A DNA stretch of 64,000 nucleotides from Nocardioides luti (GCF_014212315.1 NZ_JACKXE010000001.1:992001-1056000), one strand, 5' to 3'; shown: positions 1 to 8,530, numbered from the stretch's first letter. Numbers and translations are program-made. The notes: generated by a model from the sequence alone, not told the origin.

Positions 1-1
1 C

Positions 2-457
2 TCGCACTTCGACGCGTTCCGCTTCTTCACCGAGCCGGCCCGTCCGCTCAACACCCTCGCCCCCACGAGCGAGGACCGGCCCGCCTTCGAGCAGCCGGGC
101 TGCCTGCACGCCGGGATGGACCTCTACAAGCACGCGTTCCGGCTCACGCCGATGATCAGCTCCGACCTGGTCGCCGACTGCTTCGAGCTGGCGCGCGACA
201 TCCGGGTCCTGGACATGCGCGCGGCGCCGTACGACCTCGCCGACCTGGGCTTCGACCCGGTCCGCATCGAGACGGCCGCGGGCAAGCAGGAGTACGCCGC
301 CGCGCAGCGCGTCTTCGCCGAGCGCGGCGCCCCGCTCCGGGCGCGGCTGGTCGACGAGTGCGCGCGGCTGCTCGCGGTCGCCGGAGCTGCCGACCACCTC
401 GGTGAGCGGCCCGCACGACAGGAGGAAGTGCCGTCACACCCGGTCGGCCACGCCTGA
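2..457 (+). CDS. 3-methyladenine DNA glycosylase-like protein, C-terminal part
   Basis: The reading frame is open from the left edge and ends at TGA 455-457, so the 5' part of the gene lies outside the window. About 151 residues are visible. The segment with GCLHAGMDLYKHAF, followed by FELARDIRVLDMRAAPYDL, matches my recollection of the C-terminal half of a ~300-residue actinobacterial family annotated as 3-methyladenine DNA glycosylase. The role would be base-excision repair of alkylated DNA, but that function is a database label by weak similarity rather than something proven here. The last ~15 residues are low-complexity. The next gene starts about 90 nt downstream on the same strand. Confidence 0.75.
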   Translation, partial: SHFDAFRFFTEPARPLNTLAPTSEDRPAFEQPGCLHAGMDLYKHAFRLTPMISSDLVADCFELARDIRVLDMRAAPYDLADLGFDPVRIETAAGKQEYAAAQRVFAERGAPLRARLVDECARLLAVAGAADHLGERPARQEEVPSHPVGHA

Positions 458-545
458 GGAGCCGGCGTACGCCGACTTCCTCCTGTCGTTCGGGCCGCCG
501 CCCGGCGGACGACCGCGACCGGTGTCGAGAACTAGGGTGAGCGCC

Positions 546-1148
546 ATGGTCTCGGTCCCCGCTCGCCCCGCCCGTCCGGCCCGCGTCGCCCGCCTCGCCC
601 GTCTGGCCACCCTCGTGCTGGCGCCGCTGCTGGCGCTGACGGTCCTCGCGACGGCGGCGCAGGCCGACAAGCGCTGGGTGTTCTACACCGACGACACCAC
701 GCACTACACGTCCCCGTGGTTCGGCGGGGCGCACCGGATCATGGTGCCGTTCGGCTGCACGAGCGCGCCGTACTACTCCCCCGACCCGCGCTGCTCGGAC
801 GACCGCGGCTTCCACCACGGCCTCGACATCGCGATGCCGTGCGGCACGAAGCTCTTCAGCCCCTACCGGGGCCGGGTCGTCTCGCACGACACCCTCGGGC
901 CGGCGTACGGCGACAACCCGATGCTGATCCGCTACGCCAAGCGCGGCTTCGACCTCGTGATCGGCCACACGCGGCGGGTCTTCCTCCAGCCGGGCGACCG
1001 GGTGCGCGCCGGCGCGAAGATCGCGCTCGCCTCGGACAACGGCGCGCCCGACGGCTGCCACCTGCACTTCGAGAAGCGCGCGGTCGAGGGGGGCCTCGCC
1101 ACGGCGACCAAGCCGCGCCGGCTGCTCGCCCTCACGCCCCAGTCCTGA
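546..1148 (+). CDS. Secreted M23-family metallopeptidase
   Basis: This is a 200-residue protein of the LytM/M23 peptidase family, which cleaves peptidoglycan cross-bridges or related peptides outside the membrane. Residues 1-40 are an Arg-rich n-region, a hydrophobic core and an Ala-x-Ala cleavage site, so export by Sec is likely. The zinc motif HHGLD (H90, D94), the middle His H141 and the HLHF motif (H172, H174) are all present. Two Cys pairs in the mature part could form disulfides. The frame is open upstream to 402, but ATG 546 places the signal peptide at the N-terminus, so it is preferred. The name rests on motifs; the substrate is unknown. Confidence 0.88.
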   Translation: MVSVPARPARPARVARLARLATLVLAPLLALTVLATAAQADKRWVFYTDDTTHYTSPWFGGAHRIMVPFGCTSAPYYSPDPRCSDDRGFHHGLDIAMPCGTKLFSPYRGRVVSHDTLGPAYGDNPMLIRYAKRGFDLVIGHTRRVFLQPGDRVRAGAKIALASDNGAPDGCHLHFEKRAVEGGLATATKPRRLLALTPQS

Positions 1149-1176
1149 ACAGCCCGACCGACCGAACGGAACCACC

Positions 1177-1452
1177 ATGTCCGCCATGCACGACCGCGTC
1201 CTCCGCAACTTCATGTCTGCTGACGGCCGACTGACCTCGATCCCGACCAAGCAGTCCAAGCTCGCCATCGTGCTCGACCACATCGCGCAGTCCTTCGAGC
1301 TGGGTCAGCGCTACCCCGAGTCCGAGGTCAACACGATCCTGATGCGGGTGCACAGCGACTACGCCGCGCTGCGCCGCTACCTCGTGGAGGGCGGCTTCCT
1401 CACCCGCGAGGACGCGGTCTACTGGCGCAGTGGTGGCAGCGTCGATGTCTGA
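1177..1452 (+). CDS. DUF2087 domain protein
   Basis: A 91-residue protein that looks like a stand-alone DUF2087 domain: basic, with the core KLAIVLDHIAQSFELGQRYPE and then VNTILMRVHSDYAALRRYLVEGG. In other proteins this domain often follows a winged-helix regulator, so a role in regulation or nucleic-acid binding is possible but unproven. A second ATG lies 9 nt in. Its stop codon overlaps the start of the downstream pentapeptide-repeat gene by 8 nt, indicating translational coupling in a three-gene operon with that gene and the esterase. Confidence 0.85.
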   Translation: MSAMHDRVLRNFMSADGRLTSIPTKQSKLAIVLDHIAQSFELGQRYPESEVNTILMRVHSDYAALRRYLVEGGFLTREDAVYWRSGGSVDV

Positions 1453-2056
1453 CCCGCTCGTCGCGGAGGGACGTCACTTCCGCGGCGACGACTGGTACGC
1501 CGAGGACCTCGGCGCGGCCCGCTTCGTCGACTGCACCTTCACCGACGTCGACCTCTCCGAGGCGTCGACGTCGAGCGCGCTCTTCGAGAGCTGCGTCTTC
1601 CACGGCGGCCGCTTCAACGCCTCGGTGCACCGGAGCACGGCCTTCGTGGCCTGCGACTTCCGCCGGGTCAGCTTCTTCGACGCGACCTTCGAGGGCTGCA
1701 AGCTGATCGGCTCGGCGTTCGCCGACTGCGTGCTGCGCCCGATCAAGGTCGTCGGCGGCCAGTGGCGCGGGGTCACGATCCGCGGCACGAAGCTGACCAA
1801 GCTCGACCTGGCCGGCCTCGACCTGCGTGAGGCGGACCTGTCGCTGTCCGACCTGAGCGGTACGACGCTGCGCGGTGCCCAGCTCGACGGCGCCACCCTG
1901 CGCGAGACCGACCTCTCCGGGGCCGACCTCCGCGGGGCCTCGCTCGACCGGGTCGACCTCGCGGCGGCCCGGCTGCGGCGTACCCGCCTCGACCTCGCGG
2001 GCGCCGTCCTGCTCGCCGAGCTCCACGGCGCCGACGTGGAGGTCGGTCCAGCATGA
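1445..2056 (+). CDS. Pentapeptide-repeat protein
   Basis: A 203-residue protein made mostly of A(D/N)Lxx-type pentapeptide repeats; clear runs such as LREADLSLSDLSGTTLRGAQL and ADLRGASLDRVDL occupy the second half. Such proteins fold into a right-handed quadrilateral beta-helix. Some members (Qnr, MfpA) mimic DNA and protect gyrase, but most have unknown partners, and nothing here identifies a target. ATG 1445 sits inside the end of the DUF2087 gene; an upstream in-frame GTG at 1430 is possible but less likely. The stop overlaps the next start as ATGA. Confidence 0.85.
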   Translation: MSDPLVAEGRHFRGDDWYAEDLGAARFVDCTFTDVDLSEASTSSALFESCVFHGGRFNASVHRSTAFVACDFRRVSFFDATFEGCKLIGSAFADCVLRPIKVVGGQWRGVTIRGTKLTKLDLAGLDLREADLSLSDLSGTTLRGAQLDGATLRETDLSGADLRGASLDRVDLAAARLRRTRLDLAGAVLLAELHGADVEVGPA

Positions 2057-2910
2057 GCCCGGACGTCCCCTTCCGGCCGCTGCCGCTCGACCTGACGGAC
2101 GTCCGCCACCTCCCCGGCCCCGACTCGACCGTCCACGAGGGCGTGCCCCGCGGCACCGTCACCGAGCTGCACCTGGACCCGAGCGGCGTCTTCCCGGGGA
2201 CGACGCGGACGGTGCGCGTGCACGTCCCCGCGCAGTACGACCCCGCGCATCCAGCGTCGCTGCTGGTCCTGCAGGACGGGGCGGGCTTCCTCGACCCGTC
2301 GGGCGATCTCCGCGTCGGTGTCGTCCTCGACAACCTGGTCCACGGCGGCGACCTCCCGCCCACGATCGCGGTCCTCGTCGACCCCGGCGAGCGCGACGGC
2401 GTCCCCGACGCCGACCGGCCGCGCCGGGAGCGGCAGCGCAACCGCGAGTACGACGCCTTCGACGACCGCTACGCGACCTTCCTCCTCGACGAGGTCCTCC
2501 CCGAGGTCCGGCAGCGCTGGGCGGTCACCGACGACCGCGACCGCTGGGCCATCGGCGGCTTCAGCAGCGGCGGCAGCTGCGCCCTCACCGCCGCCTGGCA
2601 CCGCCCCGACGACTTCCGCCGGGTCCTCTGCCTGCTGCCGAGCTTCCCGCAGGTGACGGGCGGCGATCCCTACCCCGGGCTGATCGCCTCGACGCCGACC
2701 AAGCCGCTGCGCCTCTTCCTCCAGGCCGGCCACCGCGACCTCGGCTGGGACGAGCCCGAGGACAACTGGCTCGCCGAGCACCTCCGCGTCGCGGCGGCGC
2801 TGCTGGAGGCGCAGTACGACGTCCGGCTGGTCCTCGGCGACGGCGGGCACGATCCCCAGCACGGGGGCGTGCTGCTGCCCGACGCGCTGCGCTGGCTGTT
2901 CCGGCCCTAG
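2053..2910 (+). CDS. Alpha/beta-hydrolase, enterochelin-esterase-like
   Basis: A 285-residue member of the esterase D/Fes superfamily. An N-terminal beta-sandwich-like segment (RTVRVHVPAQYDP) is followed by an alpha/beta-hydrolase core with the nucleophile elbow GGFSSGGSC and a late His in GDGGHDPQHGG. These proteins hydrolyse ester substrates such as ferric enterobactin or acylated sugars; the substrate here is unknown. There is no signal peptide, so it is probably cytoplasmic. It starts in an ATGA overlap with the pentapeptide gene. Its stop overlaps the stop of the convergent MOSC gene by 3 nt. Confidence 0.85.
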   Translation: MSPDVPFRPLPLDLTDVRHLPGPDSTVHEGVPRGTVTELHLDPSGVFPGTTRTVRVHVPAQYDPAHPASLLVLQDGAGFLDPSGDLRVGVVLDNLVHGGDLPPTIAVLVDPGERDGVPDADRPRRERQRNREYDAFDDRYATFLLDEVLPEVRQRWAVTDDRDRWAIGGFSSGGSCALTAAWHRPDDFRRVLCLLPSFPQVTGGDPYPGLIASTPTKPLRLFLQAGHRDLGWDEPEDNWLAEHLRVAAALLEAQYDVRLVLGDGGHDPQHGGVLLPDALRWLFRP

Positions 2911-3674
2911 CTCCGTCGGAGCAGCGCGGCGGAGTCCCCCGGGCGCACGGCGCCGGCCACGGTGACCCGGGCATCGACGCCGAAGGCCAGGGCGTCGTGC
3001 GGGCCGGTGCCGGGGCGGATCCGGCCGAGGGTCGTGAGCAGCGAGGTGTCGCGCTCGCCGGCCCGGCCGAGGTCGATGACCGCGCAGCGCGGGATCGGGG
3101 CGGTCACGTGCAGCGTGGCGGCGCCCACCTGCAGGTCGTGACCGATCCAAGCGTCCTCGAGCCAGGGCTCGTCGCCCGCGTCGACGACCAGCGTGGAGCG
3201 GAAGCGGGCCGGGTCCACGGTCTCCACGCCGGCCTCGCGCGCCAGCGCCCGGAGCGAGGCCGTGGTCAGGATGCTGACGAGGCCGCCGTACACGATCTCG
3301 CCGCGCGGCGCGCGCGCCAGCCGCACGTCGCGGCCGACGTGGCGGGCGAGGAGGTCGGGGTGCGGGCCGTCGACGAGGGCGAGCTCGACCGGGCGGCCCC
3401 AGTAGTCGCAGGTCACCGTCTCGCCGGTCTCCTCCGGCGCGCCGGTCGCGCGCTCGCCGGACGGCAGCGTGACGTCGAGCGTGTGGCCGTCCCAGTCCGC
3501 CAGGACCGCCACGAGGGACGGGTTCTCGACCGTCTTGAGGACCTTGCGCGCGGTGGTGTCGACGAGGCAGAACGCGCGGTCGCCGACCGCCCCGCGGGCG
3601 TCCAGCTCGAGGGCGTCGTACGCCGTGTGCCGGGTGCCCTTGAGGGCGGCGACGCCGACGCGGGTGATCCTCAC
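2907..3674 (-). CDS. MOSC domain-containing protein
   Basis: A 255-residue protein with an N-terminal MOSC-N-type barrel (ITRVGVAALKGTRH) and a C-terminal MOSC domain (RFRSTLVVD, PIPRCAVIDL). MOSC proteins such as mARC/YiiM carry a molybdenum cofactor on a conserved Cys and reduce N-hydroxylated compounds. The Cys of PRCAVID is the expected ligand. The GTG start at 3674 overlaps the TGA of the upstream TetR gene (GTGA), so the two are co-transcribed. The frame stays open to 4037, but that region encodes the TetR protein in another frame. The link to the biotin regulator is unexplained. Confidence 0.87.
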   Translation of the reverse strand: MRITRVGVAALKGTRHTAYDALELDARGAVGDRAFCLVDTTARKVLKTVENPSLVAVLADWDGHTLDVTLPSGERATGAPEETGETVTCDYWGRPVELALVDGPHPDLLARHVGRDVRLARAPRGEIVYGGLVSILTTASLRALAREAGVETVDPARFRSTLVVDAGDEPWLEDAWIGHDLQVGAATLHVTAPIPRCAVIDLGRAGERDTSLLTTLGRIRPGTGPHDALAFGVDARVTVAGAVRPGDSAALLRRS

Positions 3675-4246
3675 GGGCGCCGGGAAGCGTCGGGCGACGG
3701 GAGCCGCAGGCGGATGCCGTCGAGCACCAGCGCGAGCCCGAGCTCGAAGTCGGAGTCGTCGCGCGGCTGGTCGTCGATCGCGCCGACGCTGCCGGCCTGC
3801 AGGTGGGTCTGCTCGTCGCTGGTGTGGCCGAAGACGAAGTGCAGCAGGGTGCGCGCGGCGGTGCGGACCAGGTCGTCGGCGAAGCCGCCGTCGGTCAGCG
3901 CGTCGACGAGCTCGTCGTACGGCGCCGCCGCCCCGAGACCGAAGGCGTGGGCGGTCGCGACGACGTCCGCGCCGTCGCGGTAGGCCAGCATCGCGTCGCG
4001 CAGCTCGGTGCACACCGCACGGACCCGCTCGTCCCACGGCGCGGGGCGCGAGGCGCGCCGACCGCGGGCGAGGATCTCGTCGGCGACGGCGGCCAGCAGC
4101 GTCTGCTTGTTGGCGACGTGGTGGTAGAGCGCGCTCGGCTGGACCCCGAGCTCCGCGCCGAGGCGGCGCATCGTCAGGTCGGCCAGGCCGTACGTGTCGA
4201 GCACGGTGATCGCCCGGTCGACGACGTCCTCGCGGTGGTGCCGCAT
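3671..4246 (-). CDS. bioQ: TetR-family regulator, BioQ-like
   Basis: A 191-residue repressor with an N-terminal helix-turn-helix (TMRRLGAELGVQPSALYHHVANKQTL) and a TetR-C-like C-terminal domain. It is divergent from bioYMN. The 130-bp gap between them contains two copies of a TGAAC-N3-GTTCA-like palindrome, close to the published BioQ site of Corynebacterium (TGAAC-N3-GTTAC, recalled). BioQ represses biotin synthesis and uptake genes in actinobacteria. The symbol rests on this context plus the operator, not on a sequence comparison. It is followed by the MOSC gene in a GTGA overlap. Confidence 0.75.
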   Translation of the reverse strand: MRHHREDVVDRAITVLDTYGLADLTMRRLGAELGVQPSALYHHVANKQTLLAAVADEILARGRRASRPAPWDERVRAVCTELRDAMLAYRDGADVVATAHAFGLGAAAPYDELVDALTDGGFADDLVRTAARTLLHFVFGHTSDEQTHLQAGSVGAIDDQPRDDSDFELGLALVLDGIRLRLPSPDASRRP

Positions 4247-4310
4247 CTCACTCCGTCCGTGACGCTGTCCCGTGTGGACCGGCGTTGACGCCGGCTGAAC
4301 CCGACCCTAA

Positions 4311-4342
4311 CCTGAACACCGTTCACCTGACCACCGTTCAGG
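4311..4342. promoter_or_regulatory. Double BioQ-type operator
   Basis: Two partly overlapping palindromes lie side by side. Site 1 is CCTGAAC-ACC-GTTCACC (4311-4327), with a perfect TGAAC/GTTCA core. Site 2 is CCTGACC-ACC-GTTCAGG (4326-4342), with one mismatch. Both have the same ACC centre and sit 34-66 nt before the bioY start, where a repressor could block the bioYMN promoter and the divergent bioQ promoter. This is seen directly; the assignment to BioQ is inference. Confidence 0.75.
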
Positions 4343-4376
4343 TCACTCGCGATCCGGCACCGACGAAGGACGATCC

Positions 4377-4982
4377 ATGACGACCACCACCCCTCCCCAG
4401 ACGCACGACGACCTGGGCCGCCGCCGCTTCACGACGACCGACCTCGCCCTCATCGCGTCGTTCGCGGCGCTGATCTCGGCGTGCGCGTACGTCGGCAGCA
4501 TCCCGGTCGGCGGCGCCGCCGTGCCGATCACGCTGCAGACCTTCGGCATCCTGCTCGCCGGCTTCGTCCTGGGCCCGGTCCGCGGCTTCCTGGCCGCGTC
4601 GCTCTACCTCGTCCTGGGTGCCGTCGGCCTGCCGGTCTTCGCCGAGCACAGCGCCGGGCTCGGTGCGTTCACCGGCATCGCGTGGGGCTACCTGTGGTCG
4701 TTCCCCTTCATCGCCCTGCTCGCCGGCCTGCTGGTCGTCGTGGCGTCGCGCGCGGCCGGCCCGACCCGGGCCTTCGTCGTCTTCCTGTGCGGCCTGCCCG
4801 CCGTGCTCCTCAACCACGGCCTCGGCATCACCGGCATGAAGCTCCACGAGGACGTGTCGTGGACGACGGCCGCCGGCTGGGACGCGCCGTTCTGGGTCGG
4901 CGACCTCTTCAAGCTCGCCGTCGCCGCCCTGATCGCGGCCGAGGTGCACCGCGCGTTCCCCGCGCTGCTGCGCCGTCGCTGA
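4377..4982 (+). CDS. bioY: Biotin ECF transporter substrate-binding subunit BioY
   Basis: A 201-residue integral membrane S component that captures biotin. The features are typical of BioY: an early helix ALIASFAALISACAYVG, the PVPIT-like loop GAAVPITLQTFGILLAG, and a conserved GAVGLPVFAEHSAGLG region, within about six membrane segments. It is the first gene of a bioY-bioM-bioN operon. ATG 4377 is preceded by GAAGGA. Uptake of biotin would be repressed through the upstream double operator when biotin is sufficient. No biotin synthesis genes are seen in the window. Confidence 0.95.
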   Translation: MTTTTPPQTHDDLGRRRFTTTDLALIASFAALISACAYVGSIPVGGAAVPITLQTFGILLAGFVLGPVRGFLAASLYLVLGAVGLPVFAEHSAGLGAFTGIAWGYLWSFPFIALLAGLLVVVASRAAGPTRAFVVFLCGLPAVLLNHGLGITGMKLHEDVSWTTAAGWDAPFWVGDLFKLAVAALIAAEVHRAFPALLRRR

Positions 4983-4991
4983 GCCGCCTGC

Positions 4992-5681
4992 GTGATCGAG
5001 TACGACGCCGCCGCGCTCACCGTCGCGACCCCCGCGGGTGACCGCGTGGTGCTCGAGCCGACCACGCTCACGCTGACCGAGCACCGGATCGGTGTCGTCG
5101 GCGCCAACGGGTCCGGCAAGTCCACGCTGGCCCGGCTGGTCAACGGCCTGGTCCGGCCGACCTCGGGCCGGGTCGTCGTGGACGGTCTCGACGTGGCTCG
5201 CCAGGGCGCCGGCGTACGTCGCCGCGTCGGCTTCTGCTTCACCGACCCGGCCGCCCAGCTCGTGATGCCCACGTGCGTCGAGGACGTCGAGCTGTCGCTG
5301 CGCCGGGTGGAGAAGTCCGCCGCGCGACGCCGCGCCCGCGCCCTCGAGGTGCTCGCGCAGCACGGCCTCGGCGAGCACGCGGACGTCAGCGTCCACGCGC
5401 TGTCCGGTGGCCAGAAGCAGCTGCTCGCGCTCGCCGGCGTACTCGCCACGGAGCCCGCGATCCTCGTCGCCGACGAGCCGACCACCCTCCTCGACCTCCG
5501 CAACACCCGCCGGGTCGCCGACCTGCTCTTCGGGCTCGAGCAGCAGCTGCTGCTGGTGACCCACGACCTCGACCTCGCTGCGCGCTGCGACCGGGTCCTG
5601 GTCGTCGAGGACGCCCGGGTGCGCTTCGACGGGCCGCCGGACGCGGCGATCGCGGACTACCTCGCCACGGTGGACGCGTGA
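4992..5681 (+). CDS. bioM: Biotin ECF transporter ATPase BioM
   Basis: A 229-residue ABC ATPase of the energy-coupling-factor type. Walker A is GANGSGKST (residues 37-45), the signature is LSGGQKQ, Walker B is ILVADEP, and the switch His is in VTHD. It powers BioY together with BioN. The GTG start lies 9 nt after bioY and the stop overlaps the bioN start as GTGA, which supports one operon. At 229 residues the size is normal for BioM. Confidence 0.93.
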   Translation: MIEYDAAALTVATPAGDRVVLEPTTLTLTEHRIGVVGANGSGKSTLARLVNGLVRPTSGRVVVDGLDVARQGAGVRRRVGFCFTDPAAQLVMPTCVEDVELSLRRVEKSAARRRARALEVLAQHGLGEHADVSVHALSGGQKQLLALAGVLATEPAILVADEPTTLLDLRNTRRVADLLFGLEQQLLLVTHDLDLAARCDRVLVVEDARVRFDGPPDAAIADYLATVDA

Positions 5682-6289
5682 GCCAGCCGACGTTCATCGG
5701 CGTCTACCAGCCCGGCTCGACGCTGCTGCACCGGCTGCCGGTGGGGGTGAAGCTCAGCGGGCTGGCCGCGCTGAGCCTGGCCATCGTGCTGGTGCGCAGC
5801 ATGCCGTCGGCGCTGGTCTTCCTCGGTGTCGGGCTGGCGCTGGCGCTCGTGGGGCAGGTGTCCCTGGGGCTGTTGCTGCGCGCCGCTCGCGGCGTGCTCG
5901 TCGTCGCGGTCGTGATCGCTGCGTTCCAGTGGTGGCTGAGCGGGTACGCCAAGGCCGTCGAGACGCTCGTCGACCTCGTGACGCTGGCGCTGCTGGCCAT
6001 GGTGCTGACCGCGACCACGCCGGTGAACGCGGTGCTCGACGCGATCGTGCGCTGGATCACCCCGCTGCGGCGCCTCGGCGTCGACCCCGACCGGGTGGCG
6101 CTGACCTTCGCGCTGACGATGCAGTCGCTGCCCGGCACCGTCGCCCTGGCCCTCGAGACCCGCGACGCCGCCCGCGCCCGCGGCGTCCGCTCCCCGCGGG
6201 CGTACCTCTCCCCCTTCGTCATCCGCGTCGTCGCCCGCGCCCACGAGACCGGCGACGCGTTGATGGCGCGCGGGATCGGCGACGACTGA
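5678..6289 (+). CDS. bioN: Biotin ECF transporter transmembrane subunit BioN
   Basis: A 203-residue EcfT-type transmembrane protein with about five membrane helices and the cytoplasmic coupling signature near RDAARARGVRS and ALMARGIGDD, matching the conserved A-R-G motifs of T components. It couples the BioM ATPase to BioY. GTG 5678 overlaps the bioM stop. The gene is convergent with the amidase gene; the 168-bp gap holds two large hairpins rather than a T-rich terminator. Confidence 0.92.
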   Translation: MSQPTFIGVYQPGSTLLHRLPVGVKLSGLAALSLAIVLVRSMPSALVFLGVGLALALVGQVSLGLLLRAARGVLVVAVVIAAFQWWLSGYAKAVETLVDLVTLALLAMVLTATTPVNAVLDAIVRWITPLRRLGVDPDRVALTFALTMQSLPGTVALALETRDAARARGVRSPRAYLSPFVIRVVARAHETGDALMARGIGDD

Positions 6290-6314
6290 ACCCTGCGCCG
6301 GCTCGGCGCCGATC

Positions 6315-6366
6315 CGGGACGTCCTGCGATGTGGTCGCCCGGACGACCACATCGTCGGACGTCCCG
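6315..6366. repeat. Intergenic hairpin (GACGTC family, copy 1)
   Basis: Outer arms CGGGACGTC / GACGTCCCG (9 bp) enclose a 3x3 internal loop, then inner arms CGATGTGGTCG / CGACCACATCG (11 bp) around a 6-nt loop. It lies 26 nt after the bioN stop and has no T-tract. The GGGACGTC arm is shared with the hairpin at 6386-6437 and with the repeats at 33.1-33.5 kb. Confidence 0.85.
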
Positions 6367-6385
6367 CGGCCCGGCCCGAGATGCA

Positions 6386-6437
6386 CGGGACGTCATACGT
6401 CCCGTGGTGGGGGTTGCTCCGTCCGTATGACGTCCCG
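6386..6437. repeat. Intergenic hairpin (GACGTC family, copy 2)
   Basis: Perfect 14-bp arms CGGGACGTCATACG (6386-6399) and CGTATGACGTCCCG (6424-6437) flank a 24-nt loop. A nested palindrome GGGACGT-CAT-ACGTCCC lies in the left part. The right arm shares ATGACGTCCCG with the repeats at 33165-33178 and 33432-33445. Confidence 0.85.
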
Positions 6438-6457
6438 CGACCCGCACCCCGCACCAC

Positions 6458-7876
6458 TCACCAGCCCGGCGGGCGCCGATCGGCCCAGGGGGCGGCCTCC
6501 TCGACCTGGGCGGAGAGCGCGAGCAGCAGCTCCTCCTCCGCGGGCCGGGCGGCCAGCATCACGCCGACCGGCAGCCCCTCGGCGGTCCAGTGCAGCGGCA
6601 GGGAGATGGCGGGCATGCCGGTGACGTTCCAGGCGGACGTCCAGGGCGTGAACTCCTTCTGCGCCTGGAAGTCCGCGGCCGGGTCGGCGTCGTTGCGGAT
6701 CGCGCCGACCGGCAGGGGCGGCGTGGCGAGGGTCGGCGTCAGCACGGCGTCGTACGGCGCCAGCGCGGTCAGGGCGGCGGCCGCGAAGCGTCGCATCCCA
6801 CCGATCGCAAGGCCGAACTCCGGCCCCGTGACCCGGTTGCCCCAGGCCGTGAGCCAGCGGGTGAGCGGCCGGATGAGGTGCTCCTGCTCGGGCGGGACCA
6901 CGGACAGCGCGGTGAGCACGGCCCAGCAGGTCTCGAAGGTGGCGACCGCCTCGCGCGGCAGTGGCAGCGGCACGTCGACGACCTCATGCCCGAGCGACTC
7001 CAGCAGCCGCGAGGCGTCCTCCCAGGCCTGGACGCAGTCGGGGTCGATCGCACTGTCGGTGATCACCGGTGCGATGAAGCGAGCGACCCGGAGCCGACCG
7101 GGCTCGCGATCACAGGCCGCGAGGAACGAGCCGGACGGAGGCGGTGCCCAGGCAGGATCCCCCACCCGACGACCGGCGAGCACGTCCAGCATCGCCGCCG
7201 CGTCGCGCACGGTCCGGGCGATCGGCCCGGCCGTCGCCAAACCCACCGGGTCGCCGTAATTCGGGTGACCACTGATCCGACCGCGGGTGGGCTTCAGCCC
7301 CACGAGGCCGCAGCACGAGGCGGGGATCCGGATGGAGCCGCCACCGTCCGAGCCCTGCGCCAGCGGGACGAGCCCCGCGGCCACCGCCGCCGCCGCGCCA
7401 CCGGACGAGCCGCCCGCCATCCGGGTCCGGTCCCAGGGCGTCACGGCCGGGGGCAGGCCCTCGGGCTCGGTGTAGCAGGGCGAGCCGAACTCCGGCGTGC
7501 TGGTCTTGCCGAGGCTGACCAGGCCGGCGGCCTCGAGCGCGAGGGTCACGCCGTCGGAGACCTCGGGCACGAAGTCCGCGAAGACTGGTGAGCCGAACGC
7601 CGTCGGCACGCCAGCCGTCAGGTTGAGGTCCTTGATCGCGGTCGGGACGCCGAAGAGCGACGACTCCCCCGCGCCGTCGGCGCCCGCACCCGCGCCGGCG
7701 CTGAGCGCGGTGGCGCGCGCCCGCGCCAGGTCGGGCGTGAGCGTGACGAACGCGCCGACCGTGTCGAGCCGGTCGGCGCGTTCGAGGTAGTGCTCGGTGA
7801 GCTCGAGCGGCGACACCTCGCGGCGTCGGACGAGCGCACCCTGCTCCAGCGCGGTCAGGTCGTGGAGTTCGGTCAC
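6458..7876 (-). CDS. Amidase signature family hydrolase
   Basis: A 472-residue amidase-signature enzyme, normal length for the family. The Ser-cisSer-Lys triad is visible as K82 (AIKDL), S157 (GGSSGG) and S181 (DGGGSIR); S157 and S181 are 24 residues apart, as in fatty acid amide hydrolase. It hydrolyses a carboxylic amide, but the substrate cannot be told from sequence. No signal peptide is seen. An Ala-Gly-rich insert near residues 58-71 is probably a surface loop. It stands alone: the next gene on this strand lies 52 nt upstream and has its own start and terminal hairpin. Confidence 0.92.
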   Translation of the reverse strand: MTELHDLTALEQGALVRRREVSPLELTEHYLERADRLDTVGAFVTLTPDLARARATALSAGAGAGADGAGESSLFGVPTAIKDLNLTAGVPTAFGSPVFADFVPEVSDGVTLALEAAGLVSLGKTSTPEFGSPCYTEPEGLPPAVTPWDRTRMAGGSSGGAAAAVAAGLVPLAQGSDGGGSIRIPASCCGLVGLKPTRGRISGHPNYGDPVGLATAGPIARTVRDAAAMLDVLAGRRVGDPAWAPPPSGSFLAACDREPGRLRVARFIAPVITDSAIDPDCVQAWEDASRLLESLGHEVVDVPLPLPREAVATFETCWAVLTALSVVPPEQEHLIRPLTRWLTAWGNRVTGPEFGLAIGGMRRFAAAALTALAPYDAVLTPTLATPPLPVGAIRNDADPAADFQAQKEFTPWTSAWNVTGMPAISLPLHWTAEGLPVGVMLAARPAEEELLLALSAQVEEAAPWADRRPPGW

Positions 7877-7896
7877 GAGCCGACGCTAGCGCGGCA

Positions 7897-7918
7897 GCCG
7901 GGCGCGTGGGCGCCCGGC
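7897..7918 (-). terminator. Possible terminator downstream of FMN reductase
   Basis: Arms GCCGGGCGC / GCGCCCGGC (9 bp) around a 4-nt loop lie just beyond the FMN reductase stop and before the amidase start. There is no T-run, so termination would depend on the stem alone. Confidence 0.5.
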
Positions 7919-7928
7919 GGCGGGACGG

Positions 7929-8474
7929 TCAGGCCGCCTCGACCTCGGTGTAGTCCACGAGGGTCTGGACCGCGGCGCGCAGGCGCGCGAGGACCTCGGG
8001 GTCGCTCAGCACGTCGACCTCGAGGGCCGACTGCGAGACGGTGACGTCCTCGACCACGACGGCGCCGGCGATGCCCGCGGAGCGCGCGGTGTCGGCGTGC
8101 GCCCACTTGCCGCCGTACGGCGTGGGGGTGGCGCCGACGACGCCGAAGGGCTTGCCCTTGATGGCGCCGACGCCGTAGGGACGCGACAGCCAGTCGATGG
8201 CGTTGTTGAGGACGGCGGGCATGGTGCCGTTGTACTCGGGGGTGACCGCGAGGACGCGGTCGGCGCGGGAGACCTGGTCGCGCAGGGCGGCGGCCGCGGC
8301 GGGCACGTCACCGGCGTCGAGGTCCTCGTTGTAGAACGGGAGCTGCTCGAGGTTCTCGGCGATCTCCACGGTGACGCCGGCGGGCGCCTGGTCGCGGAGG
8401 GCCTCGGCGATCTTGCGGTTGAGCGAGTCGGCGCGAAGGCTGCCGACCAGGACGAGAACGGTGGTGTCGGACAC
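7929..8474 (-). CDS. NAD(P)H-dependent FMN reductase family protein
   Basis: A 181-residue flavodoxin-like protein. The FMN phosphate loop GSLRADSLNRK (residues ~11-21) and the TPEYNGTMPAVLNNAIDWLSRP stretch are hallmarks of the NADPH-dependent FMN reductase/chromate-reductase (ChrR, AzoR-like) family. It would reduce FMN, quinones or azo compounds with NAD(P)H in the cytosol. GTG 8474 is chosen because AGGAG lies 6 nt upstream; the frame is open far beyond. It is divergent from a TetR gene across an operator-like palindrome, so it is probably that regulator's target. Confidence 0.9.
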   Translation of the reverse strand: MSDTTVLVLVGSLRADSLNRKIAEALRDQAPAGVTVEIAENLEQLPFYNEDLDAGDVPAAAAALRDQVSRADRVLAVTPEYNGTMPAVLNNAIDWLSRPYGVGAIKGKPFGVVGATPTPYGGKWAHADTARSAGIAGAVVVEDVTVSQSALEVDVLSDPEVLARLRAAVQTLVDYTEVEAA

Positions 8475-8516
8475 GGGGGCTCCTACGAGGTGGTTCGGTA
8501 CGGTCACGAGGTTAAA

Positions 8517-8530
8517 CGGACCGCAGTCCG
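8517..8530. promoter_or_regulatory. TetR operator-like palindrome
   Basis: CGGAC-CGCA-GTCCG (8517-8530) lies in the 132-bp divergent gap, flanked by AAA on the left and a near-matching CTTT on the right. It is 43 nt upstream of the FMN reductase start and 76 nt before the TetR start. Its size and place suit a TetR dimer controlling both genes. Confidence 0.6.
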
